64,000 nt of DNA from Trichostrongylus colubriformis (GCA_963978905.1 OZ022256.1:48594001-48658000); one strand, 5' to 3'. Positions 24,401-33,400 are shown, numbered from the stretch's first letter. Numbers and translations are program-made. Notes: generated from the letters alone by a model not told the origin.

Positions 24401-26022
24401 TCACTATTCATCTTTGTAGAAGAGATGTAAAGGATTTTGTAGACAAAACAAGCACTACTCACATGTAGCACCTCCTTTGAACTGACATCGGTCTCATCGA
24501 TACTTTAGGTAACAAAAAGAGCACGAAAACGGCTGAGACGCAAGGAACGAAGTGAACGTCAAAATCCAATTCGTGGCAATGAAATGGTCTACGTGATGCG
24601 ATCGCCCAGTTATTGCGAACGGAACGACGCTGCTGGTTAGTTCCTTCTCTCTAATGAAAGAAAGTAGTTGGTTTTTAGCGACTGTTAATCTTGGAATCGC
24701 TTTGCTCATCTCATTGAAAGCAGTCACCATACTCTGAAGGTGCGCCTGCCTGTAGCAGGGTGTGGCTCCGTTCACGGGCAGCAAGGCAGAGTAGCACGGA
24801 AGAAGATGCGGAGACGGTGCAGCCAAGCGCTGCCGTCGAAACCGCAGAGTATAACCACCAGAGTAAGAACAATAACAAAACGTGGTAGCTCTCAACAACT
24901 TGTTATCCATAAAACCTTCGTGAGCTTCACCTCTGACCGTAAAGTGTTTTTCCGAGCTCTGCATCTCCGACCATCGTTTCGCGTGGGGCGGATCTGCGAT
25001 GTGTTGCGATCACTGGCACACGTAACAGCTTACAGAGGTCATGTGGTGAAAAATTCGTGGTGCAAAAGCAATCGCTATGATGTAGCGAGCTGTACCGACC
25101 ACATGTTAGGGAACCCATGTACGGCGCTAGCGTCTTTATTTCGTATACGTACCTACCTTCCGGAGTGAACGAGTTGCCCGCGGCATCTTCACTGTGACGG
25201 AGTCAATGGCCAGCCCATCGTCTCCAAGCTGGCGCTAACCGCTGGCAAACTCGTTACCTCGCCGAAATGTTCAATAGCTTCGATGGCATATTTGTGATTC
25301 ACTAATTCCCTTAGCTCATTCGCGAGCGCGCCTGTCTCCAAAAAAAAAAGGCGCGTTTGGACCGGTACGCTTGTGGCAAGCTTGGTTATCAGCCACATAA
25401 GGCTAACACCCCGGACCAGCCGACTTGGTGCCCATCATAGGTAGCTGCCACGATCGCGAATAGGTTAAGGGCTTGTGTAAGGAGGGGATGAGAGCTGGGA
25501 AACATTCCACTTCGTAAGAGGTGATGTGTGGCGAAACTTCCTTTAAGAAGCGCTTCGTTGGGTCTTCATCGTGGTACGCAGTGGGACGAGTCACAGTGTC
25601 TCGCATCTGTTGGGCGAGCTGCTGCGAGGGCGGAGCAACTTTCGCGGCTGGCTGACATAGCCCCTCGCCGTCTTCATCTACCTCGGCTATCGATGCAGAT
25701 GTGCGAAAGGGGAAGGTCCTGGAGACGGAGGGTTTTTGCGTTCCTATTCCGGTGCCGGTATTTTTGAGCATTTTATTCTGTTCTTTCCATGCTTTACCAA
25801 AACTACCTATAACGGTGTCTTTAAGGTATTCTCGGTACAAGTGGACGAGAATGCAAACATTCGTCATACAACTCGGACAGCTGCGATCTTCTGTGCTGCG
25901 GCCGAGGCTACAATACACGATTGGAACGTCGAGTGACCCAATGTCACTGTAAATTTGTTTGGTGTTGTCAGGTGAATTGTAAGGAATGTATTGAAGACGT
26001 ACAAGTGCACACTTGCAAATAA
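12454..26022 (+). CDS. Wnt family secreted signalling ligand, WNT16-like
   Basis: Ten exons give 387 residues: 12454-12530, 12601-12730, 17578-17657, 17715-17797, 22117-22253, 22320-22412, 24028-24123, 24218-24361, 24509-24635, 25826-26022. All phases agree and all introns are GT/AG. The N-terminus has a signal peptide ([15 protein letters not shown]). Wnt hallmarks follow in order: the QFKYERWNCSD block (residues 91-101), [26 protein letters not shown], and [16 protein letters not shown], in which Ser248 is the conserved palmitoleate acceptor. Next comes a basic linker (283-297), [28 protein letters not shown] and the Cys-rich end [14 protein letters not shown]. Sequons occur at WNCS, NLT and NVS. 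Wnts bind Frizzled/LRP/Ror receptors and pattern cells. The linker and the QFKYERWNC block resemble WNT16; which of the five C. elegans Wnts is the orthologue was not decided. The introns at 12731-17577 and 17798-22116 are filled with mobile elements. Confidence 0.93.
13770..13880. repeat. Single end of MITE family B
   Basis: ATACAAATACAACGTAAATATGCATATGGGT followed by GACGACTCCCTTGA matches the right arm of the 7880-8312 element. It lies in the second Wnt intron. Confidence 0.5.
14187..14340. mobile_element. Foldback MITE family G, diverged copy
   Basis: It starts AGGCCGCATTCATACTTGGC, then CAGGGCGTGGCTGCCTTCAC and GGTGGCATAGGCGAAGACGC, in the same order as the intact copy at 62486-62662. 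The right terminus is degraded. Confidence 0.6.
14731..14815 (+). repeat. tRNA-like segment (possible SINE head)
   Basis: TGGCTCAAAGG resembles a polymerase III A box and GGGTTTGCTCC a degenerate B box about 55 bp later, with a possible anticodon stem around ACCCCTGCAGGCCAGGGGT. It does not fold cleanly as a functional tRNA and is not a member of the SINE family described elsewhere here. Confidence 0.3.
14927..15575. mobile_element. Inner element of family H nested in the 14565-15722 foldback
   Basis: Termini CAAGGGAAGAATACCAAGTC (left) and TTCGACCTGGGGTTCTTCCCTTG (right) are family-H ends, less well matched to each other than the outer pair. The central part, including CTCGCCTGCTATGGG and AAACACGAAAATCGCCCTGG, recurs in 38581-38876. 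Confidence 0.65.
15835..16050. repeat. Foldback repeat with about 54-bp arms
   Basis: The left arm 15835-15887 (ACTCAACCACATCGTGGA ... TAGAGTCCGCTT) is repeated in inverted form at 15995-16050 with few mismatches. It lies in the second Wnt intron, directly after element H. Confidence 0.7.
16305..16437. mobile_element. Foldback MITE family G
   Basis: Blocks in order: AGACCGCGTCCATGCTTTGC, CAGGGCGTAGCTGC, CTCTGCCTCGCTATCTGTG, AACGCGACCTT. These match other G copies, for example 18673-18846. Confidence 0.6.
17181..17286. repeat. Short inverted repeat (19-bp arms)
   Basis: AGCGCTAGATAGGGCGTGG (17181-17199) pairs with CCACGCCCTATCAAGCGCT (17268-17286), with one mismatch. The loop contains GTAAGTGGTAAGAGTGAGA, faintly like a tRNA A box. 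It is about 290 bp before Wnt exon 3. Confidence 0.6.
18673..18846. mobile_element. Foldback MITE family G
   Basis: Left arm ...TTCATACTTTACGGTACC, then GGCGGCAGGGCGTGCC, GCCACTCTGCCTCGCTGCC, and end AAAGTATGAACGCGGCC. Arms are inverted copies of each other. It lies in the fourth Wnt intron (17798-22116). Confidence 0.65.
19000..20125 (+). mobile_element. tRNA-derived SINE, split by a mariner insertion
   Basis: The body before the insertion (GTATCAAATCCC ... TACGCCCGCCCAGAGCAACC ... ACCGACTTGTA) and the tail after it (CGCAAGTCACTGTGTAGGCC ... GCGGCGCATTCC) align, in order, with the intact SINE at 31040-31295 read on the minus strand. The mariner 19132-20023 interrupts it at a TA dinucleotide. 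The tRNA-like head is eroded. Confidence 0.75.
19132..20023 (-). mobile_element. mariner element with broken transposase (892 bp)
   Basis: Terminal inverted repeats read TTGGTTGTCCCAAAAGTCTT (left) and, reverse-complemented, TTAGGTTGTCCCAAAAGTCT (right). TA is duplicated at 19130-19131 and 20024-20025. On the minus strand the transposase begins with a helix-turn-helix region ([13 protein letters not shown] ... [22 protein letters not shown]). It then jumps to the catalytic domain ([16 protein letters not shown]), so roughly 100 residues including the first catalytic Asp are deleted. Two further frame changes follow ([27 protein letters not shown]). The third catalytic Asp of the D,D34D triad is Gly here (APSGY). 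The element cannot encode an active enzyme. Confidence 0.9.
20340..20665. repeat. Dispersed repeat shared with 62900-63270
   Basis: AATTTCGCCACACATCACTTCTTCTGAAGT and GCACGCCGTGCTCA, together with the preceding GACGGGCGAGACTAAATCAG, parallel blocks in 63090-63270 in the same order. No coding signal. Confidence 0.5.
20880..21250. repeat. Dispersed repeat family C, copy 2
   Basis: It opens TTAAAGGCAGCATTGAG with a run of 12 G, then AATTCGGACGGACTATG, AAGAAATAGGACTTCTTCCC and CTTTCCGTCAAGAGGCGGG. The order matches copies at 8313 and 63330. It lies head to head with the next entry. Confidence 0.65.
21360..21790. repeat. Dispersed repeat family C, copy 3 (inverted)
   Basis: The minus-strand reading repeats family C: TTCGGACGAATCATGCC, AATAGGACCCCTTCCCA, GTCAAGAGGCGG, CTGCGATACCTTCAA. 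With copy 2 it forms an imperfect palindrome of about 900 bp in the fourth Wnt intron. The 193-codon open frame at 21296-21877 is a shadow of this repeat. Confidence 0.65.
22490..22912. mobile_element. Foldback MITE, family B
   Basis: The left end (TGAGTTTTCCTTATCTCCAT) and right end (GTATGGAAGTAAGAAAACTG) are inverted copies, with the inner pair GGGCCGCATGCGAGTC / CTCTGCATGTGGCCC. It starts about 80 bp after the donor of Wnt exon 6. Confidence 0.7.
23040..23270. repeat. Dispersed repeat shared with 45105-45300
   Basis: AAAGCAGATGAGACAGATGC, GAATATGAATTTTA, TTAGGGAGGGAAGGAGCTTC and GACGGCGGTGAAAATTTGC recur in order at 45175-45300. Confidence 0.55.
23768..23965. mobile_element. Foldback element with 40-bp close arms
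   Basis: 23806-23846 (CAAGACGCAATGGGCTGGTA...) pairs with 23880-23917. Weaker pairing continues outward, for example TTCGCGCGGCG with CGCCGCGAAGCGAA. It ends about 60 bp before Wnt exon 7. Confidence 0.7.
24722..24855. mobile_element. Foldback MITE family G, in the last Wnt intron
   Basis: CATACTCTGAAGGTGCGCC, CAGGGTGTGGCTCCGTTCAC and, at the end, AACCGCAGAGTATAACC. Arms are inverted and diverged. Confidence 0.55.
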
Positions 26023-26435
26023 TCGTTGGAATTCCAGTTATATCCTATACCCATCCTATAAACAGCCACCCCTATCTTGATTATAAGGGTGCTACAGTGA
26101 CGATTCTCGGTGATAGCCCAATTTCATACCCGCCCAAACACCACAGAAATCACACGCACACACATCCGATCAGACGACTAGGCCATCATTTTCCTATAAA
26201 GGCACATAATCCTACGCTTTACTTCCAATCCAGGCACCACAGGTCAGCTAGTCCGCACCTCCCTACTACATCGCTGATACATGGTATGTCAGCTCCTGTA
26301 CCCACTCTTATGAGTTCATTAGATTGCTCGATAACCCCATCCCTTTTTGATCAGCTCTTCTTGCCAGTTGTTAGTTAACCTGATATCATTTGTGAATAAT
26401 GTCTACTTCGCATGTAATAATCTTGTTATTATTCC

Positions 26436-26441
26436 AATAAA
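26436..26441 (+). promoter_or_regulatory. Polyadenylation signal AATAAA, probably of the Wnt gene
   Basis: This is an AATAAA about 415 bp after the Wnt stop codon, at a plausible distance for a 3' UTR of this gene. There is no transcript evidence. Confidence 0.4.
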
Positions 26442-27104
26442 CACTTGAAATGTCACTATTATCGATGTCTTCAAATTTGAATTTACTTTTCACTTTTATC
26501 CGTTACCATCTGGCATAATCAGAGGAACAGTAATGCTCGCAGAAGAACATTGGACCAGGACACTCGAATGGGTTAGACGCAGCAGAAGCGCTCAACTGCG
26601 GAAGTTCTGTTCATGAAGGAAACATCTCAGCACTTGTTGCACAAGCGCAACGTTCGATTCGTGGCGTGACGACTCCATCCGAGTGTCCTGACCTACACCT
26701 CTCTTTTGCCAATAACAGGCTGCTACAATGCTCGTGGATGTAACCAAGAAGCTCTGATGCAACGTTGTAGACGGGAACTGGCCACGGTGCCGTATACCTT
26801 TGCGTATGACCAGTATCGGCGTGCATGGGTGTGTTTCAGGGGACGCATTCGCGGCTATGAGGTATTGCGAAGTTACATTTGATCGACAGCTGCCGTTATT
26901 GCTTGTAACACGCACTTCCAACGCTTTCATTAAAATATTTTGGAACATCTTTTTTACTCATATTTATTCATTAGTTCAAAAATCAGCCTCTCAGGCTCTC
27001 ACAGTAATTCACTATGAGTAGCTGATTCAGTTTGCCAATTCGTAAATTTGCTTTCAATCACACAAAGTTAGATGAACTGGAGGATAGAGTGTGTTGTGCT
27101 ACGG

Positions 27105-28829
27105 CTAGAATTCACAAGCCAATGTCTTGATAGAGTGCCCTTGGGCATCTGTCAGTGATAAGACAGCATTTTCCTTGGTTTTTTCCAAAAATACTTTCCT
27201 ACCATCAGGGCAACTCAGTGCATAAGCCACGTCCTGAAAAAGAAACCGGTGAAACAAAATGCGTTTTGTCAGTGAGATACCCCCCCCCCCATTTTCCATG
27301 AAAAGCCACGCGTATTATCACTACTGAGTCAGTCCTTCTCGGATTTCTTCGCGTTTGGTAGCGTACATTGGAACACTCCCTTTAGAGTTTTACGCCCGAA
27401 TTAATTATTTCTTAGTTAAGATTGGGAATAAGTAATGCGATCGTTTCTTTTACTTTTCATGTTACCACTTTGTTACTTTTAGGGCACAAAAATTATTGTT
27501 TTTAGATAATGACGAGATGAACAGGTATTTCTCGGAGGACCTCCATGGTACGAAACCCTTGCGTCCTAATCGGAATTGCAACCGACCGCGGCAGGTTGTG
27601 CTGATGGCGCTGCGAGTGTGACGTCGTAAAGCGAAAATTCGACATAAGTCTACACACCCGGACAGCAGTCACACCCCACATCGGACGTGATTGTTGTCCA
27701 GTAGAAGAGGTGGTAACCACGTGGTCTGCACCCCTGTCGCTCGGACTGCCCCATGGATTTCTCATACCTAGAGCGACTTCTTTAGGAGGCCACCCATGAG
27801 CAGCACGTCTTAGGTAATTGCAGAGTAGGGGTCAGGACAACTGTGCCATGTTACGCGAGCAGACGACGGCCGCATCTCTAGCGCGCGGCAAATTCACCAC
27901 GGAAGCAGCAGACGTTTGACGCTTGCGGCGACGCAATTCACGCAGTGCGGTTACCTAAACATACTTCTGACTCACACCTGGAAACTATGCAGCTTCACTA
28001 GAGCAAAGCAAATACTGCCGTTTTTTGGCAAAGTTGATGGACTCATCTTCCAGTGGTGGTGGGAAAAGGAAACAAGTAGTTCTGCTTGTGCTTGGAGGAA
28101 CATCTGAGGAATGCTTAGTGTAGGTCCCTAGTCTGTGTCCACACTAGAAGGACGAATAGCTCGATTGTTCTGGGTGAGAATGATCATTGATCAGAATCTA
28201 TCCCTTCCCCAGTGCAAGTGAGAATGGCGCCGTTTGTCCCTACACCAATTCCACCTCTTACTTTATTTCACATCAGCGGAATAGCGTCCATTACAAGAGG
28301 ATGCCTATAATAGTACGCCCGCGTGTTCAAACAAGCATTCCCCACAGTGAATTTTGGCCACACCACTCCTGGCAACTACCTTCGGATCACATACAATTTC
28401 TATGCGAATGTCGATTTTGTAGGCCGTTTGATACTGTGCGCAGGCAGCGGCAGAATGTGACTGCGTTGTCTCTGCATCTGAACCTGTGGTACTCCGTCTC
28501 GCTGCCTGTGAACGCAGCCACGCCCAGCCGCCGGCACCATCGAACAGTATAAACGCGGCCTAATGGTAAAACACAAATTGATGCTCACGCCGTTTTTCTT
28601 TTTCTGTACCACTAATTTGCCTCCACTACGCAGATGATGAACCATTTTTACGTCTCCAGGGTTTAGCGTAAAACTGGGAGCCACTTCAGCAGGAATCCTA
28701 AAACATACAACATCATACATTTGAAAAATCGTACGTGCTGTATCAGAGCGAAGACAACATACGATGGAGTTGTGCTTGTGTTGGTGCCTTCTGAAGGACC
28801 GTTTGACACTGACATCTGAAGGATTTTTC
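27105..28829 (-). CDS. Unrecognised gene, three C-terminal exons; lamin-tail-like end
   Basis: Minus-strand exons 28829-28763, 28697-28610 and 27233-27105 join in phase through introns of 65 and 1376 bp, with donors GTATGT and GTACAG and acceptors GTTTTAG and TTTTCAG. They read ...GKILQMSVSNGPSEGTN..., then IPAEVAPSFTLNPGDVKMVH, then DVAYALSCPDGRKVFLEK ... NAVLSLTDAQGHSIKTL and a stop at 27105. The pattern of a short strand, a SFTLNPGD turn and a final LTDAQG-type strand recalls the lamin-tail fold of intermediate filament proteins, but this is a weak, by-eye resemblance. The upstream part of the gene was not found. A stretch on the same strand at about 34097-34026 (GVNYAEWTSGRYVELVAADS) might belong, but its phase does not connect. 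The large intron holds repeat 27500-27760 and MITE 28421-28560. Confidence 0.4.
27500..27760. repeat. Dispersed repeat, inverted copy of the 6240-6606 family
   Basis: GACGAGATGAACAGGTATTT, GGAGGACCTCCATGGTAC and GACCGCGGCAGGTTGTGCTG are inverted relative to 6500-6600. Confidence 0.6.
28421..28560. mobile_element. Foldback MITE family G (140 bp)
   Basis: Starts AGGCCGTTTGATACTGTGCG and ends CAGTATAAACGCGGCC. Internal GTACTCCGTCTCGCTGCC and ACGCAGCCACGCCCAGCCG are shared with other copies. Confidence 0.65.
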
Positions 28830-28999
28830 CTGTACCATTTTCGGCCAATTGTGTCACGTTTCAAACACTTTTAATTTACATGATGCCTTCCGTAGTATCG
28901 GCTACGTAGTATATGTAGCTGAGCGTAAAAACGAGGGGCGGTGCTAGTATTAGGTCGATATTCCCTCCCCCCCCCTTTCCCCGACTTTTTGTAAATATT

Positions 29000-29690
29000 T
29001 CAATAGCGATCCAGTTTGAAGATCAGAGGCATGCACCTTTACGATCCATAGCTCAACGACAACGCTCAGGCAGCTTGTCGATTCGATCCTCCCAGAGGGA
29101 CGGGGATGGGGACTTGAAGAAGCCGTCGCTTGCCTTTCTGACCTCATCCGCTGTTTCGAACTTTTTCCGTCCAGCGAGAGCTGCAGACTGAACAGCCAGT
29201 AGTTGGTAGGAGCGTGGTGAGGGCTGTAGGGGATATGGGCGACCACCACGCATCTGTACTTCTCCAGCTCGGCCTGGGTGGCCATTGCGGTGTGAGGTTG
29301 GGCGTTGTCATGGTAGAAATAGATTTCCACATTCGATCCACGAATGCGACGAGTACGGTCGACGTGATCGTTCAATTTCCCCAGTGGGTAACGTATGTGG
29401 GAGCGTTAATCACCTGTCCCTCCTCCAGCAGCTTCCAGTGCTTCATGCCTTTTCTGGACCACCAACAGAACCGGAGATCCTCCTTGGGGTGAAAGTCGAC
29501 CTTTTGGATGGCTTCTGGCTGTTCTCCTTTGTCTACCCACTGCCGCTTCTTCACAAGACCATTGTGGAGGACCCGCTTCTTATCTCCAGTGATCATCGAG
29601 TTCAGAAAGTGAAGCTTCCTTTGGAAAGTTCTTGCTAAGTAAGGCCATTTACAGAGGCGAGTTAATTTGGTGAATACCATCGCAATTCTG
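29000..29690 (-). pseudogene. mariner transposase remnant
   Basis: Minus-strand fragments in at least two frames read HFLNSMITGDKKRVLHNG, then RQWVDKGEQPEAIQKVDFHP, WWSRKGMKHWKLLEEGQVI, YFYHDNAQPHTAMATQAELE, IPYSPHHAPTNYWLF, KKFETADEVRKASDGFF and LWEDRIDKLPERC. These are the conserved blocks of a mariner transposase catalytic domain. The third catalytic Asp is Asn (APTNY), and GDEKW has become GDKKR. The N-terminal DNA-binding part and the inverted ends were not identified. Confidence 0.8.
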
Positions 29691-29909
29691 TTGCGTCAAT
29701 ACAAAAGTACATACTAATGGATCATCCGATTCTCCTAATTCCGCAGAATCAAAGCTTGAGAATAAGACCAAACCCACCCACGCAACTTCTTTGTGGCTTT
29801 CCCCTATCTCAGTCGTAATTCGCAATTGATTGCGATGCAATCGAGGAACGGAAGACTCGCTGAACTGGATCAGAGACATGTGCATTAGGATTGTCCGACC
29901 AGATTAGGT

Positions 29910-30335
29910 CACGCTAAGAGCGAAAGAGAGGCCCATAGCGCGCTGCCAACTCACTAAGAGACTAGCCAAAGCATTCAAAGGCACCGGAAGGGGGCCATTG
30001 AAAGGAAGAAGAATGTATTCGTGAGCACTATCTTTTGTAAACGAACATACGAGCTCAGAAGAGATAATGTTGAGCTGAAATCGCGTTGAATAACGCGCCT
30101 TCGGAGCGCTATTGCGATCCTGGCGCGCTTCACCTCGAGCTGCACGCTTCGGTGGCCGAGTTGCCTGCACATGGCGTACAGAGAGGGCCGACACCCATGT
30201 CATCAGATCACGTAGAGCGAACTCGATTTCATTCGTGTATGTTAAACAAGTGAGACAGCCAACAGCAACAAACAAGCGAAACAATGAAAGGGAGAACAAG
30301 CGAAAGAGTATGAAAAAGGGTTCATGGTAAATGAA
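29910..30335. repeat. Dispersed repeat family J, copy 1
   Basis: GTTAAACAAGTGAGACAGCC, GCAACAAACAAGCGAAAC, GAGCGCTATTGCGATCCTGG and CGAGCTGCACGCTTCGGTGG are found, inverted, at 38020-38445. It is probably an old DNA element. Confidence 0.6.
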
Positions 30336-30354
30336 ATTCAATGAGCACACTCAA

Positions 30355-30690
30355 CGTCCTGGCCGGGGGTGTGGGCAGATATGACAGCGAATCGCGTGGC
30401 CGCCCGCGGCGAGCGGCGCTGCGAGTGCGAGTACCAGTGGCAGGGCATAGCAGCCTTCAAGCGAGGGAGTGTGGCATGGGTGGAGGAGGCAAGGTGGCAT
30501 GGCTGGAGGAGGAGGTGTGGCATGGGTGGAGTGCAGAAGTGACTCTGCCACGCTCTGCCGGGCTCCCAATGGCAAAATCGATTCGGCAAGTCGTGCTGAT
30601 GGCGCCGCGAGCGGAACGCCGCGAAGCGATTCGCTGTCATATCTGCCCCTTTCCCCTGGCCGGCAGCGTGTGTGTAGTTGCGGCGACTGA
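30355..30690. mobile_element. Foldback element with CAGATATGACAGCGAATCGC arms
   Basis: The left arm GGGCAGATATGACAGCGAATCG (about 30370) is inverted at about 30625-30655, and GCGGCGAGCGGCGC pairs with GGCGCCGCGAGCGGAACGCCGC. The middle contains three imperfect GGTGGCATGG-type direct repeats. It is related to the 6240-6606 family through its CAAGTCGTGCTGATGGCGCC core. Confidence 0.6.
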
Positions 30691-31039
30691 ACGAATTACA
30701 AGTGTTTACCGGAGGACAAAATTGAGCATTCCCGGTGCCTTTGGAATACGCAGCGACGGGTTGTGTGGACACTGACCTAGTTTGGCGGTCCTGACTCATA
30801 TACGAATCAGACCAGTTATCTACTGCATCCATCAAGATGTGAAACCAACACCGAGGTGACCACCTACTCGCTGCTCCGACTTCTTCACGAAAACCCTAGG
30901 GCATCGGAATGAGTTCCCTCAGGAGGGCAGGACCCATCGAAGTGCTATGGCTGTAAGCAGGGACGGATCCTCATATGTACGACTTCTTAGCAAAGGATAA
31001 AGTTAATAGTTGAGACTTTTGGCGTTAATCAATCCCTTC

Positions 31040-31295
31040 CTGGGATGCGCCGCACATTCTAGTTCCGTTCAGAATCGTGATGAATGGTGAATCTGATGTG
31101 GCCTATACAATGACTTGCGGTGGCCAGTCGATGTACAAGTCAGTGCTTTTATCCTCCCAGATGAGTCTGGTGCAAATTTGCTGACCCCGGAGGAATGAAA
31201 GGCTTGGTTTTCCTGAGCGGGCGTTGATGCGGAATTCGATCCCCGCACTGTGAGAGTGGGGTGTGCGCCACTTGCCACTACACCACCTCCGCCCT
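31040..31295 (-). mobile_element. tRNA-derived SINE, best-preserved copy
   Basis: Read on the minus strand it begins GGCGGAGGTGGTGTAGTGGC (A-box-like GTGGTGTAGTGGCAAG). GGGGATCGAATTCC (B-box-like) follows, then a body with AAAAGCACTGACTTGTACAT and a tail TAGGCCACATCAGATTCACC. Other copies: 19000-20125, 50130-50390, 57375-57640 and 60670-60895. Confidence 0.8.
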
Positions 31296-31827
31296 CTTGG
31301 CAAAGGATATCACGTCATATTGTCAGAAAGGCATCTTCTTCCACCTTTCATCTTGCTCAAGGCGAATTCTCTAATAATGTTGAAAAAGTGACGTTCCTCA
31401 CAATCAGACGGATGACATGCCCTAACGATCACGATCACAACATAGGCGCACACACACATTCCACTTACACCAGTAGGAAGACGTGTTCGAAATCGCCACC
31501 GTTAATGTACCCTGAAAACTGGGCTCTCCCTCCTCTTTGCGAATCTCAGGTGTGACGAAAAACCCCCCAACGTTCTTATACCATTAACGTTCCATAAAAT
31601 ACTCTCCTTCGTAGAATATGGAATGTGCCATCAAAGGCATGTCCACTCCAGAGGATTACTTATGTGTACTCGACGTTATTGAATAGAAGGGCTGCTGAAC
31701 CTACCGAACTTTGCATTTCGTGGTTTTTGTGATTATTCTGGAATAGGAAATCTAGAAATTTCTATCTAAATGACACGAGAAAATCTTATTTATGCATCTC
31801 CGTCCATTTTTAGCATAATCTATCATA

Positions 31828-33400
31828 CAGTGCGTTTCATAATTATAAGGTCACCCTCAAAATTTCGGTTTTCAGAACACACAGCCAGCCGAAAAATTTT
31901 TAAGTATTTTTTACAGATTCCTCACCACAGAAAACCCTTCCATACTAGTTTTGATGACATTACCTTTTAGCCCGATATTTCTATGAATATTCTCTGATTT
32001 TTGTGCCGTTTCATAATTATAAGGTCACCCCGATGAAAGAGAAGATTTGCTAGAGTTGACAGCGCATGCGAGGGAGCTCATAATCTATGGTTCCCTCCTG
32101 TTCGAGAACGACATTAACTAGCTGTTTGGGGAAGTAGAAACGAAATTTTGAAGAGCCTCACTACAGATATTTTTCCAGTCTTCAACAATTGTCTGTTTCA
32201 GCAGTTTTGCTTCCCAGAATTGGCGATTATTGGGGTAAATGTTTTTGCGGCGATATTATCCAGATCTCCCCAGTAGAGCTGAGACCAAGACCACATGTTA
32301 TCTATGGCTGGAGGTCCGTTTTTTGGAACTTTCACCACGATTCCGTTGAATGACCTACGTGAACAACAGCCTTGTCACGCTGTTAGACGCGATTATGAAG
32401 AGCCGGTTGGCTCTAAAAGGCGACTGGTTTCTTCGTAAGATCTTCTAGCAGTCTCTGGAGTCCATTCTGCAGGTTTCGAAGGCGAGGTTCAATGTAACCT
32501 CATCGCCGAATACCACTTAGGCCATCACCCTTTTCCCACGAAAATCGCCAAGGCTCCGGTAGATCGGCGTACTTCTCAGATCAAGCTAGTACTACCTCTA
32601 CCCGTCAGCACCATACAAATGGAATATTTTCAGACTCAAAAATACAATTCCAATGGAATTACTAGTATGCAGGGCGCAACTGCTATGCATATTCAGTTTC
32701 GTTCAATCCGTGCTCAAGAACAACTTTATGAATTGAAGTCGTTCCGCCTTATGGTGTGCTGTAGGCCTCGGAAAGCACTTCATTATTTCTCTAGTGATGT
32801 TTCTGCTCTCCCTCGCTGCCGTACACACTGTGGTTCCACACTAAAAATGGTTGAACTCCCAACAAACCTGGTCCATGGAGGAGATGCTGTAGGAAGTGGC
32901 CCCCACAATCGTTTCCTCGTTAATAGTAATAATCTCACGTGGGAATCCAGAGCCTGAAAAACATCTGGAGACACCGGATCTCTCCAATGTCATCTAACTG
33001 AGCACAGGAATCTTCCGATTTTTTTTTTGGAATGGCTCTCAAACTGAGCCTAGCACCACAAGTATCCCAAATCTGGGCTTTTCTCTCGGAACATATTAGC
33101 TAGCCACAAGACAATTGAATATGTATCTCGAAGATGTATTTGGAAGACATATCTATCATCACAGATCTGCCGAGGCCTCAACTTTTTTCTTTTTTCAGGG
33201 TGACCTTATAATTATGAAACGGTGCGAAAAAGCAAAAAATACTCTTAAAAACACGAGGTAAACGAGACTGCTACCAAAAATCGGACACCGGGGTTATTTC
33301 AGGTGAAGAATCCGTCTATGAGACTGAAAAGGTTCCTCAATAGAGTGTTCCCGAGAAAACCTGGAATTCAGGGGTGACTTTATAATTATGAAACGCACTG
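31828..33400 (-). mobile_element. Tc1-like transposon with nested (IR/DR) terminal repeats, transposase decayed
   Basis: Outer inverted repeats begin CAGTGCGTTTCATAATTATA at 31828 and end with its complement at 33400; TA flanks both sides (31826-31827, 33401-33402). A second copy of the repeat core lies inside each end (32003-32031 and 33198-33224, GTGCCGTTTCATAATTATAA). This gives two direct copies per end, the arrangement called IR/DR in Tc1-type elements. Minus-strand traces in different frames, VVFGDEVTLNLAFETCRMD and VKVPKNGPPAIDNMW, resemble Tc1 transposase blocks around the first catalytic Asp and the PxxNPIENLW region. Many stops; non-autonomous. Confidence 0.85.
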
